Below are positions 26,401 to 41,400 of a stretch of 64,000 nt of DNA, piece after piece. Position 1 is the first letter of the stretch; every line of letters begins with the position of its first letter. The notes below the pieces were generated by a model that made no database searches, was not told the origin of the DNA, and saw only the letters and a program-made list of their open reading frames with translations. The translations under genes and the position numbers were made by a program. The stretch lies in NCBI GenBank assembly GCA_963989385.1, contig OZ022500.1:23822460-23886459 (forward strand), given 5' to 3'. Origin of the DNA: Ctena decussata (lineage: Eukaryota > Mollusca > Bivalvia > Lucinida > Lucinidae).

Positions 26401-29400
26401 GGGTCTGGGGAGAATTGTATACCAGAAAGAACCAAAATTAGCCTGCACTTGAAAACCGATCAATTATATTCAGAATATTACTAAACATTGTGGAATGAAC
26501 TGTCAAAAGCCCTAAAAACCAATTATTTTAGCACCTGTTCTTGTTTAAATTCATACCAGATTTCAGAACAGTTTCATAAACAATCATTATATGTATGCTT
26601 GTAAAATCAAAACATTACTTGACCGTAAGGTGCTCCGAAATTTTCAGTAACTGTTTCTCTTTGAATATCCTATATAATGAGCATAATATATCCTACATAA
26701 TGAGCATAATATAAACATCTTCTTACGGAAACAACGTCGAAAAAATTCACACGCCGTACTGAGCATGAACATGACGTCATATGTTGCTATGGTAAAACAT
26801 TAAAATTTCAACTTCAAACATGAATTTGAAAGCTCAGAAGACACTTATTGGTATTACATGAAGGATACTTATTTATGTAAAAATTGACTTATCTACAAAG
26901 GTGTTCCATTATTCAATGAACACTCCTCGTAAAACTTCAACAGCAAGGCTACTATAAATGAGTGGCAACATGAATAAACAACAAAGTGGCATGAGCAGCC
27001 AGCTTAGACTCAGATCAGCCTGGGCAGCTGCCCAGTAAAGACTCTGATAAGGGCGGATCCATAGGCTGATCTGAATCTTCACTGGGCGCACAACCCTTTT
27101 GTTGGTTTTGTTATGTTGTGCCACAGCTCAAATGATTCTTACCACTCTGAAACAAGGGTCGTTCAATACTGACAGCGCCTTCAAACACAGGTTCTGTCCA
27201 GGCCACAGAAGTAAGTCGGTCAGTAGAATAGACAATCTGGTCATTTGGACATGGTCTGCTGGCACTCAGAGTTGGACGGGATCGCACTGTAACATTAGAA
27301 TGGTATTTTAAGGTATCATATTTCTTCTAATAAATGTCCCCTTTCTAATAAATGCCCCCTCTCTAATAAATGCTCCCTTTCTAATAAATGCCCCCTCTCT
27401 AACAAATGCTCCCTTTCAAATAAATGCCCCCACCCTAACAAATGCCCCCTCTGTAATAAATTCCCCCTTTTATAAATGCCCCCTCTCTAAAAAATGACCC
27501 CTTTCTACTTAATGCCCCCTCTCTAATAAATGCCCCCTTTCTAATAAATGCTCCCTCTCTAATAAATGCCCCCTCTCTAATAGAATGCTTGTGAAATACA
27601 CTGCCCCAGGGCATCTTTTATACCAAAAATGGTTTACGTTTACCATATTTATCAAACTTCAAAAGGGTGGATTTCCCATTCCAAAATTACTTCAAATATG
27701 TAAATCAGTCAAATGAGTCTAATGAAATTCTGCTATTAAATGGCTTCTTCCTTCTAAAACAATCCCAAAAATCTAGATCCATCTTATATGACAGATCTAG
27801 ATTTTAGAGACTGTTTCAAAAGGGGAAAGCCCTTGTAACCGAAGAAATACAGTACACCTCCAAGGAAGATCACTCTGATTTGGAATTCTTTGTGTCCCTT
27901 CTCAAAAGGAGCCAACACTTTAAACGAATATTATTGGCTTTCTCACGAAGAGCAATTTTTTTTCATTTAAGGTGAATGGGTATACTTTCAGAGAAAGCAA
28001 TCTGGCCATTTTCATTTCTGCCCACCTTCTCGATACAGGTTAACTCTTAAAGGAAAGAATTTACTTCTATCAGAGTAAATTCTTTCTTTAATGAGAATAC
28101 CTCATCCCTGACATGCTTCCTCCTCCAGGAAGGTCAACAGAAAGTCACCGTAGTTTCTCCCCTTTGTGATAATGGCAGTAAAACACAGAGGTGTACCCAT
28201 TTACTGTAAATACAGTCAACATTTGATATCTCAAAGACAAATTTCAGCCCAAACTGCTGATATCTCAAAGTAAATTTTCTGGTACCAGAAAATTTACTTT
28301 GAGATATCAGTAGTTTGAGATAAGAGGAGTTGAAATGTAAATCAAAATAGGAAGTACATTCTTCGATATAAGAAGATATTTTGAGATATCAATGTTTGAG
28401 ATATCGGGAGTTGACTGTACTGTGAAAGCAAAATGTATGTAATGGAAGTTCACAACACTTATGGAGGAATATGGGAAATTATCCCTATATTAGCCCTGTT
28501 ACCCCTGCTTATCTAGAGCACTGTTTATGGGCAGTGACATGACAAAACCAACAAAGTGGTTGTGCGCCCAATGCAGACTCAGGTCAGCCTGGGCATCCGC
28601 CCAGTCTGATCAGACTCTTTGCTGTCCGCATGGAGGTAGCTTAGGCCTTTAACTACCCTTTGAGCATATAATGAAGAGTTTGATCAAACTGGGCAGTTGC
28701 CTGGCCGGTTTGAGTCTGTGCTGGGGACATAACCATAATGTTGGTTTTGTCATTTTGCAACTCATATATAAGCTCTCACCTGTATATGTTGTGCAGCGGC
28801 CAGGGCAAGGTGCTGGATCAGCCTCTGAAGGGATAACCCTGTCACTACCCTCCAGCAAATACTCATTCCAGAGTAACAGAACGTCGAATCTGGGTGAAAA
28901 CACAGTCTGAGGGTCCTCAATGAGTAGGGGAATTTCGTCGTTGAAGTCGAGCTGTCTTTTGTAGAAATTCACCTGGCTCACACATCCGTGGAATCTATTT
29001 CCCAGCACACATCTCTCAGTAGCCTGATCAAACTCACAGCCCAGTACCACCCAAAATCTGTATAAAAATCACCAAAACAAAACGGAAGTTGTAATAACAA
29101 CCCAAAAGACAGAACATATTTTTAAAGTGTGTGCATTCTATATATAGTTCTCAAATGAGCCGCAACACAAGAAAACCAACAAAGTGGATGTGCTTCCAGC
29201 GAAGACTCAGATCAGCCTGGGCATCTGCTGTGTTGTGCATTTAAAAGATAGCTCGGGGTCTAAGCTATCTCTGAGCAGTCAGCAAAGACTAAGCTAGCTC
29301 CGTGCAGACAGCAAAAACTCTGATCAGACTGGGTGAATGCCCAGGCTGATCTCAGTCTTCACAAGGTGCACATGCCACTTTGTTGGTTTTGTTGCTCAAA

Positions 29401-32400
29401 TTTATTCTTAGAATGGAAACAGGAAATGTGGAAATTTCACATAAAAAACGTTTTTTCCAGCATCTATTGTAAAAATCCTAAATATTGGGACAGACAGGTC
29501 TCAGTAAACAGCAGACCAAGATCAGAGTGCATTACTAGATCTAAAACCAAACTGTTCCATTTTTAGGACATTTACGATATTATTTCAGGTGTCCTAATTT
29601 TTCAGAAATTTTAAGGTACATGTACATGCATGGAAAGAAAAGATGGCAGACACAAGAGTAAATAATCCAAACAACGGGGAACCCCAATTCAATACATGCT
29701 GCAAGCACAGCCAGCCCTTGTCCTACTATTATCCCAATAAGTAGGATGCCTAGGCACTACAAGATAGCCAGAACTATTGCCTGATTTGACCACTCTGCCA
29801 TTCATTGTTGCCTCCCGTCCCAATGAGAGCCAACTCACAAAAGAAACAATTTGCTGCCAGAGAAGGAATTCAGCTATCCCAAGCCATGCCTACTTTAAAC
29901 ATTTGAGCCGCGACACGAGAAAACCAATAAAGTGGTTGTGTGTCCAGCGATGACTCAGATCAGCCTGGGCACCTGCCCAGTTTGACCAGAGTCTCTCCCT
30001 GTCCGCATGGAGGTAGCTTAGACCCTAAGCTACGTTTCAAGCACACAGCGAAGCCTCTGCTCAGACTGGGCGGATGCCCAGTCTGATCTGAGTCTATGCT
30101 GGGCGCACAACCACATTGTTGGTTTTGTCGTCTCGAGGCTCATGTCTGTATCTCTTAATTAACTGTAAGGTAAAATCACAGTCTTATTGTGGGATATTGA
30201 ACATGAGCAATTTGTTTGTGGGACCATCTCACATGCAGTGGTGGATCCAGAGGGGGTTCGGGGGGATCAAACGAACCCCCTTCTCAGCCCAAATTATCTT
30301 ATTTTTGTGGGGAATTTCAGGAAAAATTGGTCAAACTGCATAAATCCAATGCCCCTCAGCTAATTTGAACCCCCTATCCAAAATTCCTGGATCCTCCCCT
30401 GCACATGCTATACTGTCAGTTATACAATGATTAACAGGTGGCTTTTGAGTGACAGTCTGGGTGTGGCGGGAAAAGGTGTATTCCTTTTCTATGAAAGGAC
30501 CTCCTTTTGTGCTTCCTGGAAGCAAAGAGGAAGTTGTCTCCCTTTGCACATGTGGCAGAAAGAACATGGGGGTATTAATATACCATACTATTACCCTTAT
30601 ATACACTATTCTGTGACATACCATAAAATTCTAAGTATTCGGACAGACAGGTCTGAACAAACAGTGAAGACCCAATCAGACTGCTCCTAAAGGAGCAGGC
30701 TGATCAGGGTCTACATTGTTTGTCATTCTATCTACTTCTTTTGGACACACTGTGCACTGGAAAACCAAACAGTTCAATTTTAGGACAGTTATGGTAATTA
30801 TTTTAGGTGTCCCAATCTTTAGACTTTTTACTGTACATCTTGAGTAAGCAGGAACTTCAAACGTACCTGAACGTTCTATCGGAAATAACCAGAGCAGGGC
30901 TGTCAATATTGTATGCTGCTGTGGTCATTTTGATACTGTCAGCATATAAAGACATCCTTCCATTGGCGAGGTCATAATTTACGACAATACTGTGCCAGTT
31001 GCCGTTATTGAGGATAAAGTCGTAGGTAAATGGTATAATTGTGTATGGTGTAATTCCATTATCAGTTGAAATGAAAACTTTTACTCCATCTTGGAAGAAT
31101 TCCATAAATTTGAATGACTCTCGGAAACGATCCCTGAAAAATAATTGCACATATGGATGAAAACCTTCATTAGTTCATAATTTCTGAAACTATATGATCT
31201 CATTCTGTAAGCTATAAGATCTCATTCTGTAAGCTATATGATCTCATTCTGTAAGCTATATGATCTCATTCTGTAAGCTATATGATCTCATTCTGTAAGC
31301 TATATGATCTCAATTTGTAAGCTATACGATCTCATTCTGTAAGCTATATGATCTCATTCTGTAAGCTATATGATCTCAATTTGTAAGCTATACGATCTCA
31401 CTCTGTAAGCTATATGATCTCATTCTGTAAGCTATAGAATCTCATTCTGTAAGCTATATGATCTCATTCTGTAAGCTATATGATCTCATTCTGTAAGCTA
31501 TAGGATCTCATTCTGTAAGCTATAGGATCTCATTCTGTAAGCTATATGACGTATCCTAGAAATTCTAAGTATAAGGACAGATAGATCTGAGCAAACAGTG
31601 CAGATCCAGATCAGACTGCTCAAGGAGCAGTCTGATCTGGATCTGCACTGTTTGCCATTCCATAATCATCTTTGAACAGATTACTGCATTGTAAAATGAA
31701 TTTTTTAGGACCACAACAGTAGGGTCAAGTAGGGTAACTTCGGACAGCGGGTAAATTCGGACATACCATTGCAAACAGTGAAAATCCAAATGAGACAACG
31801 CATAATGAGCCGTCTCATCAGGATTTTTACTGTTTGCCCAGTTAATTTTGTTTTAATTCCAAACAACTGACATATAAAGGAAACAATGTCACTGTCCGAA
31901 TTTACCCGCCGTCCCAATTTACCCGATTTTACCCTAATTACTTTAAGTGTCCCAATTTCCTGAATTTTTACAGTCATGCACATGACCCCAACATACATAC
32001 ATACTAAAATAGTGACTTTCAGGATAATAAAATATTAAAACAAAACCTACCCGATATACATTGTGAAGTATACTCCACCAGTTCCTGGCTCCGGGTACCT
32101 CACCCACAGAGTTACAGCCATGTTATCAGCGTTGACTGCGAGATTCGGGAATGGAATCCTGGCATGGTTAAGTCCCTCAGGATGGCTAAAGCAGATATCA
32201 TAATCTGTTTGTTTCTCTGCAAAAAAGTAAAATGATTACTTATAATGTGCCTAGATTTTGGGAAACTGGAATCCTGGCATGGTAAAGTCCCTCAGGATGA
32301 CTAAAGTATGTTTCTCTGCAAAACAATAAAATGATAACTGTAATATGCCTAACTTTTGGGACAACTAAAATAATTAATTTTTCGTGTGGAACAATTTTGA

Positions 32401-35400
32401 CATTTGGTGACTCAATACTTAAGCACACTTTGGCACTTAAAAGTATATTTTCAGAAGATTATTGTTGTTGTTGAATTTGGTTTAACAACCCTTTGAGACA
32501 GTATTCCAGTCTATATTGGGCTGTCTCCCAGAGAGAGGGAGAAAGAAGAGAGAGATGATAGACGAGAAAACAAGAGGGCCATGAGGCCCTGAGCCGCTCA
32601 CCTGAGTAAAAGGTCAAAGGTAAAATGAGGATCATCAACTGAACAAACCTGATAGTTTGAAACTGTCAAATATGTCCACAACATGCATGCAAAGTTAGAA
32701 AAAGATCCATTGAAAACTGTAGAAGTTGATTACACAAACTCTATACCACAAAGTGTGACAAAAGAATGGACAGATGGTCAGACGGCAGACAGGGGCAAAT
32801 CTTAATGCCCCCTGACTATCGTCACAGGGGCATAAAAAAATCTGTCCATAAATGAAGGCACTTGAGCGTTGACAAAGTTTTTCTAAAAATAGCCGCTGTG
32901 ACCTTGAACTTGACCCCAGAATGCTGAAACGCAAACTTGTCCAAGATATTGCTATACTTATCACTTGTGTGAGGTTAAATCGAAAATGGTCCATAAATGA
33001 AAGCACTAGAGCGATGAAAAAGTTTTTCTATTAATAGCCACTGTGACCTTGACATTGATCTTAGGACGCTGAAATGCGAGCTTGTTCTAGATACTGTCAT
33101 ACTAAACATATGTGTGAAGTTTTAATCCAAATCGGTCCATAAATGAAAGAGCTAGAAGGATGACAGAGTTTTTCTAAAAACAGCCACTGTGACCTTGACC
33201 TTGACCTTGACCTCAGAATGCTGAAACGCGAACTTGTCCAAGATATTGTAATACCAATCACTTGTGTGAAATTAAATCAAATTTGGTCCTTAAATGAAGA
33301 TGCTACAGCAATGACAAAGTTTTTCTAAAAATAGCCACTGTGTCCTTCACCTTGACCCCAGAACGCTAAAACGCGTTCTTGTCCAAGATATTATCATACT
33401 TATCACTTTTGTGAAGTACAATCGAAATCATTCCATAAATGAAGGCACTAAAATGATGACAGAGTTTTTCTAAAAATAGCCACTGTGACCTTGACATTGA
33501 CCTTAGGATGCTGAAACGCAAACTTATTCAAGATATTGTCATACTAAACATTTTTGTGAAGTTTTAATCAAAATCGGCCCATAAATGAAGGCGCTAGAGC
33601 GATGACAAAGTTTTCTTAAAATAGCCACTGTGACCTTGACCTTGACCTCAGAACGCTGAAATGCGAACTTGTCCAAGATATTGTAATACCATCACTTGTG
33701 TGAAATTAAATCGAATTTGTGTGAAATTAAATCGAATGAAGGAGCTATGGCCCGGACAATATTTTCCCCATTATAAGTCTAAGGGAAAATATTTTATCTT
33801 TCAAGGGCAAGTAACTCTAAAAAGAATGATCCAACCTAGCCCAAATTCGAACCGCTCCGAGATGTTTTGACTGTCCTGGATACCTGCAAGTTTGAAGAAG
33901 TTGCAATCAAAAATGAAGAAGCTAGGGCCCGGACAACATTTTATCCATTGTAAGTCTATGGGAAAATATTTTATCGCTCAAGGGCAAGTTACTCTGAAAA
34001 CTAGACAATCACTAAAGGTGATGAATGCCCCCGCCATATGCCTCACTAGAAAAGTAATGTGTTAATACATATTTGTGTGAAGTTACATCAAAATCTGTCA
34101 ATAAATAAAGGTGCTAGAGGACTGAGTTTTTCTTAAAAATAGCAACTGTGACGTTGACCTTGGAACTACAACCCTGAAAGGTTAATTTGTCCAAGATATT
34201 GTCATACTTAATATATGTGTGAAGTTCTATCAAAATCAGTTAATAAATAAAGGCGCTAGAACCATGACAAAGATTTACATGTACCTATCTGAAAATAGCA
34301 ACTGTGACCTTGACCTTCATCCTACAAACCTGAAACGCAAAGTTGTTCAAGGTACTGTCATACCCAATAAAGCTGTGATGTAATACCAAAATCTGTTAAT
34401 AAATGAGGCCGCTAGAGCGATGATAAAAGGTGAGATTGTATTTAAGCTATGGAAATATGGTCAAAATATGTATGTTATTCAAGGGGACATAATTCTGCAA
34501 TAAAGACCTGACTGAAAGTTCTGTTTCCTTTATGCACATGTTCAATGCATGTCTGAACTGTGTTGCAAGTTTCAAATCCCTACATCAAACTAGAATTGTT
34601 TTTCTACAAAAAAACAGATGTCTCCCCCCTTTCGGATGTCAAAAGGATCAGTCATTAAATACAATTTCAAATGGAAACTTTAAATACAATTTCTAATGCA
34701 AATACTGGTCATTTTTCATGCAAACAATGAGCTCGTATCCAGTAAAGATATTTTGTGATAGACTAATAGACAGACGCCAAGGGAAAAACAATATGTTTCC
34801 CTACCCTGAAGCAGGGATTCATAATAAGTAACATGTATAAATGCAAGAGTTATAGTTGTTATGCTCTGTATGTCATGTAATGTTGACTGATATTCATATT
34901 TAGTTTTTGTCAAAAAATATAAATGCAAGAGTTACAGTGCTCTGCACGACGTCTATTTATATGTTGACTGATATTTGTATGAAGTTTCATGAATATAGCT
35001 TAAACGGTTTTCAAGTTTTAGAGCTTAGACGATTGAGACATGATTTTGTGAATGACAAAGTTCCAAGGGAAATAACTCAAATAGTATAAATGCTGTGCTC
35101 TGCTAGTGTTGACTGACATTTGCATGAAGTTTCGTGAATATAGCTTGTCCGGTTTTCAAGTAATAAAGCGATTGAGACACGATTTTGTGACTGACAAAGG
35201 TCCAAGGGAAATAACTCAAGAAGTATAAATGCAAGAGTTATGGTTCTTGCACTATGCAATTGTTCTAATGTTGATTGATATTTGTATGAAGTTTCGTGAA
35301 TATAGCTTGAATGGTTTTCAAGTTATAGAGCAGACACGACTGAGACACAATTTTGTGACTGACAAAGTTCTAAGGGAAATAACTCAAATAGTATAAATGC

Positions 35401-38400
35401 TAAAGTTATGGTTCTTGCATTCTGCACGTCGTCTGATGTTGACTGATATTTGTATGAACTTTCATGAATATAGCTTGAATGGTTTTCAAGTTATAGACGG
35501 ACTCGACTGAGACGCAATTTTGTGATGGACAAAGTTCCAAGGGAAATAACTCAAAAAGGATACACGCCAGAGTGCATTCTGCACGTCATCTGATGTTGAT
35601 TGATATTTGTATGAACTTTCATGAATATAGCTTGAATGGTTTTAAAGTTAGAGACGGACTCGACCGAGACGCAATTTTGTGATGGACAAAGTTCCAAGGG
35701 AAATAACTCAAAAAGTATAAATGCCAGAGATACCATTTGTGCACTCTGCACATCGCCTGATGTTGATTGATATTTGTATGAAGTTTTGTGAAGAAAGCTT
35801 GTGCAGTTTTCAAGTTATAGAGCGGACACGATTTTGTGATGGACTAAGTTCCAAGGGAAATAACTCAAAAAGTATAAATGCCAGAGTTACCATTCTTGCA
35901 CTCTGCACGTCGTCTCATGTTGATTGATATTTATATGAAGTTTCGCGAATATAGCTTGAGCAGTTTTCAAGTTATAGAACGGACACGATTTTGTGATGGA
36001 CTAAGTTCCAAGGGAAATATCTCAAAAAGTATAATGGCCAGAGTTACCATTCTTGCACTCTGCACGTCGTCTCATGTTGATTGATATTTATATGAAGTTT
36101 CGCGAATATAGCTTGAGCGGTTTTCAAGTTATAGAACGGACACGATTTGTGATGGACTAAGTTCCAAGGGAAATAACTCAAAAAGTATAAACACCAGAGT
36201 TACCATTCTTGCACTCTGCACATCGTCTCATGTTGATTGATATTTATATGAAGTTTCGCGAATATAGCTTGAGCGGTTTTCAAGTTATAGAACGGACACG
36301 ATTTTGTGATGGACTAAGTTCCAAGGGAAATAACTCAAAAAGTATAAATGCCAGAGTTACCATTCTTGCACTCTGCACGTCGTCTCATGTTAATTGATAT
36401 TTATATGAAGTTTCGCAAATATAGCTTGAGCGGTTTTCAAGTTATAGAACGGACACGATTTGCGACAGACGGACGGACAGACAGACAGACAGACGGACAG
36501 ACGCCCGGGGAAAAACAATATGTCTCCCGACCCTTAAGGGGGGAGACATGATACTATTGGAGGAGTTGCAGAGACAAGAACAGTACTACAAAGTGTGAAA
36601 TATGGTCAAAATATGCATGTCATTCAAGGGGATGTAATTCCCCCATAATGACCTGGATCAAAGTTTTGTTTCCTTTATGCACATGTTCAATGCATGTCTG
36701 AACTGTGTTACAAGTTTCAAATCCCTACATCAAATACAATTGGAGGAGTTGCAGAGACAAGAACAGTACTACAAATGTGAAATATGGTCAAAATATTTAT
36801 GTTATTCAAGGGGACATAATTCTGCAATAAAGACCTAAATCAAAGTTCTGTTTCCTTTATGCACATGTTCAATGCATGTCTGAACTGTGTTGCAAGTTTC
36901 AACTCCCTACATTAAATACTGTAGGAGGAGTTGCAGAGACAAGAACAGTACTCAAATGTGAAATATGGTTATAATATGTATATTATTCAAGGGGACATAA
37001 TTCTGCAACCAAGACCTTAATCAAAGTTCTGTTTCCTTTATGCACATGTTCAATGCATGTCTGAACTGCATTGCAAGTTTCAACTCCCTATATCAAATAC
37101 TGTAGGAGGAGTTGCGGAGACAAGAACAGTACTCAGATGTGAAATATGGTCAAAATATGTTTATTATTTAAGGGGACATAATTCTGCAATAAAGACCTTA
37201 ATCAAAGTTATGTTTCCTTTATGCACATGTTCAATGCATGTCTAAACTGTGTTCCAAGTTTCAACTCCCTGCATCAAATACTGTAGGAGGAGTTGCGGAG
37301 ACAAGAACAGTACTACAAAGTGTGACGGACGGACGTATGCACTGACATAATTCTGCAATAAAGACCTAAATCAAAGTTCTGTTTCCTTTATGCACATGTT
37401 CAATGCATGTCTGAACTGTGTTGCAAGTTTCAACTCCCTACATTAAATACTGTAGGAGGAGTTGCAGAGACAAGAACAGTACTCAAATGTGAAATATGGT
37501 TATAATATGTATATTATTCAAGGGGACATAATTCTGCAATCAAGTCCTTAATCAAAGTTCGCACTGACATAATTCTGCAATAAAGACCTAAATCAAAGTT
37601 CTGTTTCCTTTATGCACATGTTCAATGCATGTCTGAACTGTGTTGCAAGTTTCAACTCCCTACATTAAATACTGTAGGAGGAGTTGCAGAGACAAGAACA
37701 GTACTCAAATGTGAAATATGGTTATAATATGTATATTATTCAAGGGGACATAATTCTGCAATCAAGTCCTTAATCAAAGTTCTGTTTCCTTTATGCACAT
37801 GTTCAATGCATGTCTGAACTGCATTGCAAGTTTCAACTCCCTATATCAAATACTGTAGGAGGAGTTGCGGAGACAAGAACAGTACTCAGATGTGAAATAT
37901 GGTCAAAATATGTTTATTATTCAAGGGGACATAATTCTGCAATCAAGACCTTAATCAAAGTTATGTTTCCTTTATGCACATGTTCAATGCATGTCTGAAC
38001 TGTGTTCCAAGTTTCAACTCCCTGCTTCAAATACTGTAGGAGGAGTTGCGGAGACAAGAACAGTACATAAAGTGTGACGGACGGACGTATGCACGGACGG
38101 ACAAGGGCAAAACTATATGCCCCTCCCCACTTCGTGGCGGGGGCATAAAAATGAGCCAAACTGGCCCAAATTCAAACTGGTCCGAGATGTTTTAACTGTC
38201 CTGGATACCTGCACGTTTGAAGAAGTTGCGATCAAAAATGAAGAAGCTAGGGCCCGGACAACATTTTCTCCATTGTAAGTCTATGGGAAAATATTTTATC
38301 GCTCAAGGGCAAGTAACTCTGAAATAAACGATTCAACCTGGCCCAAATTCGAACTGGTCCGAGATGTTTTAACTGTCCTGGATACCTGCAAGTTTGAAGA

Positions 38401-41400
38401 AGTTGCGATCAAAAATGAAGAAGCTAGGGCCCGGACAACATTTTCTCCATTGTAAGTCTATGGGAAAATATTTTATCGCTCAAGGGCAAGTAACTCTGAA
38501 ATAAATGATCCAACCTGGCCCAAATTCAAACTGGTCCGAGATGTTTTGACTGTCCTGGATACCTGCAAGTTTGATGAAGTTGCGATCAAAAATGAAGAAG
38601 CTAGGGCCCGGACAACATTTTCTCCATTGTAAGTCTATGGGAAAATATTTTATCGCTCAAGGGCAAGTAACTCTGAAAAAAAGAACCAACCTGGCCCAAA
38701 TTCGAACTGGTCCGAGATGTTTTAACTGTCCTGGATACCTGCAAGTTTGAAGAAGTTGCAATCAAAAATGAAGAGGCTAGGGCCCGGACAACATTTTCCG
38801 CATTATAAGTCTATGGGACCTTTCTGTTGCCATGGTAACCACAGTTTTAAACCAATCAGTCTCAAAACTATATCCAATTAATCCCCCACCCCAACCATGC
38901 TACACATAAAATTTGATCAAGATTGGCCAGCTACTTTAGCAGATATTAATGTTTAAAAGTGTGGACGTACGACGTACGACGGACGACGGACCAAGCCTAT
39001 ACTATAAGCTCACCTTGTGAGCCTTCGGCTTAGGTGAGCTAAAAAGTGGGCAGAGAACCCCCACCCGCACCTACTGCAAGCACAGTAGGCACTTGCCCTA
39101 CTATTATCCAAATCAGTAGGAGGCCCCAGCACTGGAAGTTATACCCAGCACCATTGCACCACCCCTTATTTTCATCAGAAGACAACTCTGCCACTTCCAT
39201 TTTGTATCACTTCTCAAAGGGGGTCAACCATTAATGGATTGAATTTGGTCCCAAAAAGAAAACTTTTTAAGAGTAGGCCTCATTTTGGAAGGTTATGTCA
39301 CCAAGGGAAACAAACAGGAAGTCACAGAAGTTATTTCCCTTCATACAAGAATTCTGCGGAACACTATGTGGCGCCTGCTTTGTGCCTTCACATTCAGAGC
39401 TCAACAAAATCATCATTTTAACAACACTGGCATGCTTTGCTCTACTTACCATACTCACAATTTGACCCTGTCTTTCCCAGTGGACACCTACAATAATATC
39501 TCCCGATATCGTCAAAGCATGTTCCTCCTCCTGGGCAAATAATACCTGCACACTCGTTGATTTCACGTTCACAGTTGGTTCCAGTGTAACCTGGGAAAGA
39601 ATACAAAACTGACTGGTGTAGGATCAGAGCTCCTGATAAAGAGGGTACTGAGGATAATTCAAAGATAATTTTTCTTATTTCTCAATGAAAACATACGTTG
39701 TGACCCCTCATTAGAACCGTCTCGATGACACGGTTCTAATGATGGGTCACAAAATATGATTTTGTGGAGAAATATGGATAATTATCCCAAAATTATCTCT
39801 CTTACTGCTTCTTATTTGGGGCACTGAGTATACTGTATTTATTGGATTATAAAATGAAGTTTTCCTCTCTCAAGAATGACCTCAAATATATAAATCTGTC
39901 TTATGAAATCAGAGCTCTAGAAAAGAGGGGTATTTGATAATAATTGAGGGATGATTTTCTTTATTTCTCATTGAAACCATATATTGTGACCCCTCATCTG
40001 AACCGTCTCATCGAGACGGTTCAGATGAGGGGTCACAACATATGTTTTTATCCAGAATTAACAAAAATTATCCCTAATTATCACCAAATACTCCCTCTTA
40101 TCTAGGGCTCTGTGAAAATCAGCTGTAAGGGTCTTTTCCCTTCCAAAACAATCCTATGCATCTAGATCCATTTTATGAGGTGGATCTGAATTTTTGGGAT
40201 TGTTTTGGAAGGGAAAACCTATAACCAAAGACATTAACAGTTTAAAGAGTCAAGAGTTGATTTTACAAAGTATATATTATCCGTCTTAATACAAACATAT
40301 TATAGTAAAATTACGAAGTGTCACAACTCTTGCAATACTGCCCCTTCAGCCCCTATTTTCTAACCATACCTGTACTATCTTAAGGTTATGGTGTGGTGTA
40401 AATTTGGTCGACATACGACAAAAGCTACTAAAGTTATGTACCAAAAACCTCAAATCTTGACAGAAGGACAGACATGCTGAAAACAGTATTACCCACTAAA
40501 ACTACATTTTGCGGGGGGTATATTCAGAGTCAATGTTATTATGAATCAATGTTGATTCAGTGGTTGAAACAGCAATGAATCAATGCTGATTCAGTGTCAT
40601 GTTGTTGAATCAATGTTGATTCAGTGGTTGAAATAGGAATTAATCTATATTGATACAATGTCATAATTAGAATCAACACACTGATTCAATGGCTGAAACA
40701 GCAAATGATCACTGCTGATTCAATGTCATGGTGTAGAATCAATGCTGATTCATTGGTTGAAACAGCAATAAACCAATGTTGATTCAATGGTGATTCAGTG
40801 GTTGAAACTGCAATTAACCAATACTGATAGAATGTATTGGTGTTGAATCAATGCTGATTCAGTGGTTGAAACTGCAATTAACCAATGGTGATACAATGTC
40901 ATGGTGTTGAATCAAAGCTGATTCAGTGGTTGAAACAGCAATAAATCCATGCTGAGTCAGTGTCATGGTATTGTATCAATGACACTTAAGTGGTTGAAAT
41001 GGCAACTAATCAATGTTGATTCAATCTCACGGTAGTGAATTAGTGTTGATTCAGTGGCTGAAACAGAATTTAATCAAAGTTGATACAATATCATGATGTT
41101 GAATCAATGCAGATTCAGTGGCTGAAACAGCAATTAATCAATCATGATGCAATGTCATGGTGAAGTATCAAGATATTGAATTAACATTGCTTCAAACTTG
41201 TCTGCCTGCTAAGGAGTTACCTGGGGCGCAGGAGCAGCCATATCCCGTAGGTGTAAGGTAACAGGTAGCACCATTTTGACAGTTGTTGGTTGTAGCTGAG
41301 CAGTGGTCCACCAAGATCTGACAACCATCTCCAGTATACCCTATAAATCATATAATGAATCAGTAAACATACCATAAAAATTTATTCCTGGAACAGATAG

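Larger units (their letters stand above)
32572..39047. mobile_element. Element T hosting U, which hosts V (three-level nest)
   Basis: 5' aacaagagggccatgaggcc then CGCTCACCTGAG; 3' GGCTTAGGTGAGCTAAAAA. The body has units with aaatagccactgtgacc (32850-33740) and units with aagctagggcccggacaaca (33740-34004, resuming 38150-38810). It is interrupted at 34005 by element U, and the T unit resumes in phase at 38149. Confidence 0.78.
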
